This document shows positions 57,025 to 64,000 of a stretch of DNA of 64,000 bases, piece after piece. Positions within the stretch are counted from its first letter, which is position 1, and each line of letters begins with the position of its first letter. The notes beneath the pieces were generated by a model. That model was not told the DNA's origin. It worked only from the letters and a program-made list of their open reading frames with translations, and did no database searches. Origin of the DNA: Arabidopsis thaliana (lineage: Eukaryota; Streptophyta; Magnoliopsida; Brassicales; Brassicaceae); the NCBI RefSeq assembly GCF_000001735.4, contig NC_003071.7, positions 18,637,443-18,701,442 of the forward strand, in the 5' to 3' direction. The translations under genes were made by a program, and so were the position numbers.

Positions 57025-57373
57025 TTTCCCGTTTAACATGATTCTTGCTTTTGATAGTCCAAGAATATAAAGCATACCAAGGTTTCAGACTATCACCATT
57101 CCCCTGATGTTAACTCTGTTTTAGGTTCAGTATAGGGGATCCGAAAAACTCGGTTCATGATGTAACAATCTTATCTCCTTGTAACTGTAGCTGATGTACT
57201 TAGGCTGTAAAAACAATCACTTTTCAGACGTTTTAAGTGATCTTGTGGGAAGTTTTTTTCCAGACATATCTTAGCTGCACAAAACCAACCATGTGACATT
57301 GTCTTCATGTATGCCAAGGAATTGCAGAATAGGTTTAAGCCCTTGAAAATATATTGCTGCACATTCGTTTTAT
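57025..57373. other. shared 3' spacer of two convergent genes
   Basis: 349 bp between the receptor-like gene stop and the CRR4 stop, holding both 3' UTRs. Overlapping antisense 3' ends are possible. Confidence 0.6.
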
Positions 57374-59215
57374 CTACAATGTACTGGAAACTTCAATGCT
57401 ATCTACAAAGAACTCATGGACTCTTCCATCGAGCTCAATCCAACTACAACCAGGAATTTTCTCTATCTTTCTTTCCTTCATCATCGTTCTAACTCTACGA
57501 ACATCCTTCCACATTCCAAAACTAGCATACATGTTAGAGAGTAGCACATATGAGCTCGGGTTATATCCAGCCTGCAAAATAAGGTGTTTTGCGACAAGCT
57601 CTCCCGTTTCAAACTCCTTGTGGTGACTACAAGCGGTGAGAAACGTTCTCCATATGACATCATTTGGCTCAACAGGCATTTCCTCTATTAAGTTTTTGGC
57701 TAGCTCTATACTTCCGGATCTCGATAGTATGTCTACCATACAACCATAGTGTTGCAATCTTGGTTCTATCTTGTGTTTTCTCCTCATGAGCTCAAAGCAG
57801 AGAAGGCCTTCCTTTACTAACCCAGAGTGGCTGCAAGCATTTAAAACGCCAACAAAGGTGATATCGTCTGGTTTTAAAGAGAGTCTCTCAATCTGCAAGA
57901 GCATATCGAATGCAGATTCCCCTAGACCATGAATAGCGAGCCCACCAATCATAGCATTCCAGTGATCAATGCTTTTGTTTTCGATTCCCTCGAAAACCAA
58001 CATGGCGTGTTGTATGCTTCCGCATTTCGAATACATATCAATGAGAGCAACACCGAGTTTTCCACCTAGATAGAATTGTTTCTCCACGATGTACAAATGC
58101 ATATCTATGGCTTTGGATAATCGGCCAAGCTGAGCAATTGCAGGCAGAACTATTACCAAAGTCGTATCATCGGGTAACAAGTGACTCTCCTTTTCCATGT
58201 CACTAAATATTTCAAGAGCTTCCATGTGATACTTGTTTTGAACATAACCAGCCATCATAGAATTATATGCCACAACATCTCTATGAGGCATTTGGTCAAA
58301 CAGAGTCTTAGCGTGATGAACAAAACCTAACTTTGCATACCCATCAATCATGGTAGCCCAAGTAACTACATCTCTTCTCGGCATCACATCGAATAAACCC
58401 TTAGCATCTTCGATTCTTCCGTGTTTTACATATCCATCTATCATTGAGTTCCACGAAATCAAGTCCTTCTCAGGCATATCAGCAAACAGTTTAGACGCTA
58501 TGTCAACTCCATCTGATGTCTGAGCATAACCACTTATCATAGAGTTCCAAGATATCAAATTCTTCATCTCCATAGGCATCAAATCGAACAATTCACGCGC
58601 GGATACAATCAATCCACATTTGACATACCCATCAATCATGGAATTATAAGAAACAGAGTCTCTCTTCGGCATTCTATCAAACATCTGGCGTGATAAACCT
58701 AAACAACCACATTTCAGATACAAGCCAATCAAACAATTCTGTAGAAACAAATCCGACCAAAGTCCAGTTTTTTTCAAAAACCCATGAATCTGCATTCCTC
58801 CTTTTACAAAACCTAACCTCGAACACGCTTTAAGAACAAGTGACAGTGAGAATTTGTCCACGGAAACCCCATTCTCGAGCATCAAACAGAGCAAGAGCAG
58901 AGCTTGTCTCGGATCCTTTCCATGAGAGTGAGACTTGATCACGGCGTTCCATAAAAATGGATCCTCCACCTCTCCAAATGAAAACGAACATACGTGATAC
59001 TCGTGGAAGACACAACGCGCGAAATCGGCGAGATACGGACGTCGAGAAGAGGCAAAAGCCAGAACAATCCTCGTAGTGAGATTTGAGTTTTTGATGATTC
59101 CCGTCTTAATCAATCGCCCGTGGATTTGGTTCACGTCATCTGAAGTTTTGCAGCTTCCAAGGACATGAATGGTGGATGAAATCGAACACTCCATGGTTGA
59201 CTTGAAGACAAGCAT
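57374..59215 (-). CDS. CRR4: PLS-class PPR protein with E domain, plastid RNA editing factor
   Basis: Single exon, 613 residues. Arrays of pentatricopeptide motifs run from about residue 80 to 500, such as DLISWNSMIDGYVKHGRIED, DVVTWATMIDGYAKLGFVHH and KSIDHWNAMIGGLAIHGLGE, in the P-L-S pattern. A C-terminal E region follows (DVIWRTFLTACSHHKEFETG ... PGCSWIELDGRVHEFF). There is no DYW deaminase domain, so it should recruit one in trans. I identify it as CRR4 (AT2G45350), which specifies editing that creates the plastid ndhD start codon; that function is memory. Start: MLVFKSTMECS, with a second ATG eight codons in. Upstream lie GGCCCA/AGCCCA boxes (about 59350-59385). Confidence 0.93.
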   Translation of the reverse strand: MLVFKSTMECSISSTIHVLGSCKTSDDVNQIHGRLIKTGIIKNSNLTTRIVLAFASSRRPYLADFARCVFHEYHVCSFSFGEVEDPFLWNAVIKSHSHGKDPRQALLLLCLMLENGVSVDKFSLSLVLKACSRLGFVKGGMQIHGFLKKTGLWSDLFLQNCLIGLYLKCGCLGLSRQMFDRMPKRDSVSYNSMIDGYVKCGLIVSARELFDLMPMEMKNLISWNSMISGYAQTSDGVDIASKLFADMPEKDLISWNSMIDGYVKHGRIEDAKGLFDVMPRRDVVTWATMIDGYAKLGFVHHAKTLFDQMPHRDVVAYNSMMAGYVQNKYHMEALEIFSDMEKESHLLPDDTTLVIVLPAIAQLGRLSKAIDMHLYIVEKQFYLGGKLGVALIDMYSKCGSIQHAMLVFEGIENKSIDHWNAMIGGLAIHGLGESAFDMLLQIERLSLKPDDITFVGVLNACSHSGLVKEGLLCFELMRRKHKIEPRLQHYGCMVDILSRSGSIELAKNLIEEMPVEPNDVIWRTFLTACSHHKEFETGELVAKHLILQAGYNPSSYVLLSNMYASFGMWKDVRRVRTMMKERKIEKIPGCSWIELDGRVHEFFVDSIEVSSTL

Positions 59216-61176
59216 CAGTTATTACGTTCTTCTGTTGGAGATGAACCGGATTGGGTTTATTATCATCGTTTTAACGGCTATGTGGAAGTCGCTGAGCGGA
59301 TGAGTTAAACGCCGTCGTTTTTGTATCTGCCTATAAAAGGGCTCTTAAATTAAGGCCCAATAATAAATATTATAAGCCCAATCTCAATATCTGTCCAAAG
59401 ATTTTCCAAACAGCAGTGAAACTGAAACATTTACCCAAAACAAAATGGAATTAACTATTAAGTCAGACTAACGTTCGAATTTAGGCTTATACAGTTATAC
59501 TTCAACACAAACTAGTAGATCTTAAATTTTAAGTTGATTACATTATGACCAACATGATCTATAGGAAATAATATATGTATAGAAAAGAGAAAAACTGATA
59601 GTGATAAATAGGATATTGATAAGCAAGTAGTTGATAAGCATTGACTTCCTCCATAAGTCATAGTCAGGATGGAGTGGTACGACATATCGTACATTTTTCT
59701 CATTTATCAAATTGGTTATAGTTATATATTTTATATAATTTTAATGTATAGTTGCCATTTAAATATCGTGCGTCTTTAATATAAAACGAAAGCGCTAATT
59801 TGTCGTTTACTCAATCGTTAATCTAATTAAATCATGTCAACGTTAGCTTAAGAGTACTTTGGTAGGTATTTGGTTCTTCTACTATTTCAGCGGCCATGGT
59901 ACAGGCATGTCTCGGCCTACCAATGGGTGTTATTTCCTTACACATTTTTGGGCTACACTCATGCACAAATACATCTCTATTGTATGCAGTTCGAGTAAAT
60001 TTATCTGTTTAGTTATTTTTTCGTGTAATCTGATCAATAAACAGGTTATAAGATGAGAAATCAAATATATTTGTTAATAAAAATTTTATACGAATATTTT
60101 ACATAAATAATCGGCTAAGTTACTTTTACTATTTTAAAAGTCTATGTGTGTGTCTGATTGGCGAATATAAACGAGTTATTAAAAATAAAGGTAGGAATGT
60201 TGTACTTTTGGTTCATTTAAAAAAAAAAAAATCATTTTCGCTCTATCTTGAATTTTGATTTTAAACTACGAAATGTATATAAAGATACATTTTTAGTTTT
60301 TTTAATAAAGATATAAAGATATATTTTCATTGATTAAACTACTAATATATACATCCAACATTCTTATATTATATATACTTATATATGTAATTTATAGATA
60401 TTTTGTCGCATATCTGTTAGCTTTATATGTTACGTGCAGAATAAACAAAACTAGGCGGCGTTAAATTATGTTTGTATAGGCTTGGTGTTTCTTATATAAC
60501 CTTTGATTATAGATTCGTTGGTTGGCACTATGAAAGCGAGTGTCAAAGAAAAAAGATAGTATATGAATCGCGTCATTAAGTTGAAATAACAAAGGCTTTA
60601 ATCAAAAGATTGAAAATTTAGAAAAGAAAAGGAAAAAATCAAAGATTGAAGCTGACCATCTCATGTAATTATTCAAGTTGTCTCACTAAGTCCACAATGT
60701 CAGCAATCAAAAATTATCCTTTGATCTACTACAGGTATTTTTCACACGCTAGCTACCCTTCTGACGAAACTGAAATAAGTAACAAAATAAAAACATTCAA
60801 CTGCTATCTATTATAACAAAACCAAATGATTCAAATATGTAATTCATGTCTAGATAAATTTTACTGTGTATATTTATGGATATTGGTTTGCATAGGTTGT
60901 GAAAAGAGCGTGGGCTAACGCAAATCGACGACATAAATTCTCGAATTTTTATTAGGATGGAATTATAAATTAGATTTTATTGATTGTAACAAAGTGTTTT
61001 TTATAAAAAAGAAGATGGTGAGGCTAAATAAGGAGTAATAAATGGAAGCAATGAGACCAATTGACACGTTGTTATTAGTGTAAGCAAATGTCAACGCTTC
61101 GTTTGTCCATTTATAAAACCTAACTACTTCTTCTTCTTCTTCTTCCCAAATCATCAAACTCCATTTCACTTTCACT
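59216..61176. other. intergenic, CRR4 to DUF1442 gene
   Basis: About 2 kb. The first 200 bp are the CRR4 promoter with site II-like GGCCCA and AGCCCA. The rest is AT-rich; frames at 59512-59703, 59859-60056 and 60963-61175 show no family. A short TTC run (61129-61145) lies in the leader of the next gene. Confidence 0.55.
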
Positions 61177-61918
61177 ATGAAGCTTGTCTGGTCGCCGGAA
61201 ACTGCTTCTGACGCCTACATCGACACCGTTAAATCGGTATGCCTTTTAACTAGATTACATATGTGTGTAAATACATGCTTTTTTTATATAATCTTTATTT
61301 GATTTTGCATGTAAATATATGTGTGTATAGTGTAAGAGCGACAAAGAGTCAGGAGTGGCAGAATTTTTATCAGCTACAGCGGCTGGATGGAACGCGAGGC
61401 TGATCGTTGAGACATGGTCACGCGGCGATCCAATCACGACTAGCGTCGGACTCGCGGTTGCTGCAACTCACACGGGTGGAAGACACGTGTGTATAGTACC
61501 TGACGAGCAATCTAAACTTGAGTACGTGTTGGCCATGAGAGGATTTGTTACGACGGAGGTTGTGGTGGTCGGAGAATCTGTTGAGAACACGATGGAGGAG
61601 TTTCCCGGTGTGGATTTCTTGGTGGTGGACTCGAAGCGGCGAGAGTTCGTCAGAACGCTGAGGTTTGCGAAGCTGAGCAACAAGGGTGCCGTTTTGGTGT
61701 GTAAAAACGCCATGCATAGAGCAATCTCTGGTTTTAAATGGCACGATGTGTTGAAAAGAGGAACACGTGTGGTGAGATCCGTGTTTTTACCGGTTGGTAG
61801 TGGGTTGGATATTGTACACGTGGGAGCTACTGGTCGTGGGGACTCGAGGAATCTTCGTAGCCGTTGGATTAGACACGTGGATCATCTGTCGGGAGAGGAG
61901 CATTTGTTCAGACGCTAA
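61177..61918 (+). CDS. DUF1442 plant protein
   Basis: Two exons, 61177-61236 and 61331-61918, giving 215 residues. Starts MKLVWSPETASDAYIDTVKS; the second exon begins CKSDKESGVAEFLSATAAGW. Conserved family features: NARLIVETWSRG, GLAVAATHTGGRHVCIVPDE, the strand-rich core TTEVVVVGESVE and VDFLVVDSKRREFVRTLRFA, and SVFLPVGSGLDIVHVGA. The pattern suggests a Rossmann-like alpha/beta fold, perhaps methyltransferase-related, but I see no clear cofactor motif and assign no reaction. No signal peptide or membrane segment. Recalled AT2G45360. Confidence 0.9.
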
Positions 61919-62145
61919 ATTTGGATTTCCTCTTTTACCCTTTTTCCACCACTTCATTGTAGAGATGTATAAATACGTTAACAAAGCTTGAATAATTTTA
62001 CTTTTCCCATAATCAAAAGTCTAATACTGTATGTATGTTGTGTTTTTACACGAATGTAAAATATTGCCAATTACTACAACTTCAAAACAACTACAAAATT
62101 ATTTGATTTACACGCACATAGATTGATATATGGTTTTCTGATGAT
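61919..62145. other. 3' spacer between convergent genes
   Basis: 227 bp of AT-rich 3' UTR sequence. Nothing else seen. Confidence 0.6.
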
Positions 62146-63425
62146 TCATTCAATGTTGATTCGAACAACCTTCTTAGCTCCAGTTGCAGATCGGCTCGAA
62201 CCAGTCTGACTTTGGTCTGTTTGGCGACGAATTTGGTCAAGAGATGGAAGTACCCACCCTCCAAAACTATTATCAGAGCCTGTAACATTGTACAGTAACA
62301 AAAACAATACAGTATAATGGACTGAAACTCTTGAGATCAAAGATTAGTTTTGAGATGAAGAGTTTACTAACCAGTGAATTCATGCTTGCCAAGAGATGAA
62401 TTGCCTTTCCATGCTTCTTCAAAGCCACTTAATTCATCTAAAACAAAAAAATTAAAGAAACGATCTTTTAGAATCCTGCCAGTTTTCTTTCAAAGAACTT
62501 TAAGTTATGATAAGGCTGTGTAGATTCTGCAGGACCTTCATCGAGGTTGTGAAGAGTCTGTGTCGACTCTACACCACCACTTGAGTTGAGCTTCCTAGTA
62601 ACTGAATGACCCTGAATACACCAAACCAACAGTCTCAGACTCGAGAGCCAAGACTCATCTAAAACTGAACCTTGGTGGAACCAAGAAGTGATGGAGCAAA
62701 ACATCAACAGTGTAATCAATCACCTTATCATTGATTCCTCTTGAGATCCTATGAGTGGCTTCACCGGTAGTCTTATCAGCTTCTTTGCTTTCCTCAACCA
62801 CCATCTAGAAACAGAATCTGATCAGTATGTGTAAAACTTCTACTAATAGAAAGGATCGGAAAATAGAAACAAACTTACTCCATCACCGTCTTTTCTTCTG
62901 GTTCTAGTAGATGTATAGTACGCACCATGTATGCCACCATATGTAACCTTAGAGATGTGATGTCTGAATGTGTTAGCTCGAGACTGTGTACCCTCTCTTC
63001 GGTTAAAATCACTCCTTTGATTCACATTCTGAATCTTCCTCTCAGCTACAACAACAACCAAGCAAGTCTCACACATACACATAACCGTAAACAAAGTTAT
63101 CTAATCACTAGTGGTAGTTACCATCAGAATCATCTTCAGGGTGCTCAACAGATGGTTTATTCACTGAACTAGCATGTTCTTGATCATCAATACCAATATC
63201 TTTCCTTTCTTCAACTTCTTCATCAGACGGTAATTCTTCAATTGTTAAACCTCTTCCACCATTGTTCTTATGTGCATTACTAAAGGAAGCACCTGAACTA
63301 AAGGTGTTGGATGGTTCGAGCAAATCCTCAAATGGTCGAGAGAAGAAAGGATCATCAAAAGGATCTCTTCCTCCAAACAAGCTACCTCTAAATCCTCCAA
63401 ATCTACCACCAAATGGATCACCCAT
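62146..63425 (-). CDS. myeloid leukemia factor (MLF)-like protein
   Basis: Six exons: 63425-63122, 63045 to about 62880, 62804-62724, 62611-62536, 62437-62372 and 62279-62146, about 275 residues; the end of exon 2 is uncertain by a base or two. The Gly/Phe/Asp-rich start (MGDPFGGRFGGFRGSLFGG, then RDPFDDPFFSRPFEDLL) matches the MLF family opening. An acidic stretch (LPSDEEVEERKDIGIDD) follows. The MLF core is SKVTYGGIHGAYYTSTRTRR, THRISRGINDKGHSVTRKL and TLHNLDEGELSGFEEAWKG. The basic tail ends KKVVRINIE. Animal MLFs act as chaperone-like adaptors; the plant role is unknown. Recalled AT2G45380. Confidence 0.88.
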
Positions 63426-64000
63426 TTTCCTAATTCCTCTTTTTACCTCTGCAATCTTTTTGCATAAACTATAGTATCATGATCTCAGAAACTCTTCTCT
63501 ATACTCATCAAGCAAAAATCTCTATGAAGAACCTAAATTGAATACAAACTTCACCAAATCTCTATCTCTAATAGATGATTTTCAAATAGAGTATATAACC
63601 TATCGTTCTATAAGATAATCGAAGAGTTCGAACAAGAGCTAAGAAAAGAGAGTACCTTTGAGAGAATCCGAGAAGAACCCAGAAATTCCAGAGGCAGAGT
63701 ACTCTTAATTCAAAAGACAAAATAACATCACTCTGATTTTATATAACCTCAATTATAACAAAAAAGGACGTCTGAGATTGATACACGTGTCATGTTACCA
63801 TAACCTAGAAGCTTCTTCATCATTCTTCATCCTTGCGAATTTTCTTTATTTTACCACAAAAATTCCAATGGCAAGCATTGAAACCAGGGTTTTAACAAAA
63901 AGGAATAGACTTTTCAGAAAAATCAGTGACTTAACCTGAGGAAGGATTCTATTCAACGTGAGACTGGTTCTACATTTATAACTACAATCACTTTTCATAT
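63426..64000. promoter_or_regulatory. leader and promoter of the MLF-like gene
   Basis: A leader intron appears to run from about 63656 (minus-strand CAAAG/GTACTC) to an acceptor near 63450, so transcription starts upstream, about 63700. An ACACGTGTC box containing the CACGTG G-box core lies at about 63784-63792. No further gene is visible to the window edge. Confidence 0.5.

Overview
This is a plant nuclear window: AT-rich intergenic DNA, GT/AG introns and plant-only gene families. The spliced proteins and their order match my memory of the lower arm of Arabidopsis thaliana chromosome 2, roughly loci AT2G45200 to AT2G45380. Locus numbers are recalled, not searched. I checked exon joins by hand for most genes, and the reading frames close to whole proteins.

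Layout. 0.2-2.2 kb (-): GOS12, a Golgi Qb-SNARE. 4.4-4.9 kb (+): SAUR36, whose leader is rich in short upstream ORFs. 6.8-9.0 kb (-): PME17, a pectin methylesterase with its own inhibitor domain. 9-13.7 kb: a gene-free AT-rich stretch. 13.7-18.4 kb (-): a LINE retrotransposon with a complete ORF2 and a truncated ORF1, bounded by a readable 17-bp target-site duplication. A second, 42-bp LINE scrap lies beside it. 18.6-21.5 kb (+): methionine aminopeptidase MAP1A. 21.7-27.0 kb: a mosaic of duplicated and captured gene pieces around a small unrecognised gene (24.3-25.1 kb). 27.2-28.5 kb (-): a DUF641 protein. 29.1-31.9 kb (+): mitochondrial t6A synthase GCP1. 32.7-34.6 kb (+): RAD51C. 35.3-38.1 kb (+): plastid transketolase TKL2. 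40.1-42.4 kb (+): EPSP synthase. 45.2-46.5 kb (+): GAE4, a UDP-glucuronate 4-epimerase. 46.7-48.7 kb (-) and 48.9-50.4 kb (+): a divergent pair, a glycosyltransferase-like protein and tRNA 2'-phosphotransferase. 54.3-57.0 kb (+): an LRR receptor-like probable pseudokinase. 57.4-59.2 kb (-): CRR4, a plastid RNA-editing PPR protein. 61.2-61.9 kb (+): DUF1442. 62.1-63.4 kb (-): a myeloid-leukemia-factor-like protein.

The genes are mostly independent housekeeping units and do not form one pathway. Two belong to linked plastid carbon metabolism: transketolase makes erythrose-4-phosphate, and EPSP synthase acts later in the shikimate route that uses it. PME17 and GAE4 both bear on pectin.

The most interesting material lies outside the genes. 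(1) Two nested LINE insertions sit just upstream of MAP1A. (2) A dispersed promoter-like repeat recurs at 22.5, 25.9, 26.9 and 43.4 kb, next to copied fragments of neighbouring genes: the DUF641 3' end, a GCP1 exon, a TLDc-like N-terminus and an unknown two-exon piece. This looks like local transduplication. (3) Two F-box relics flank EPSP synthase. (4) A tRNA-like pol III promoter pair and a possible unannotated exon lie between GCP1 and RAD51C. I found no convincing new multi-gene system; the gene-fragment mosaic is the best candidate for something under-described.
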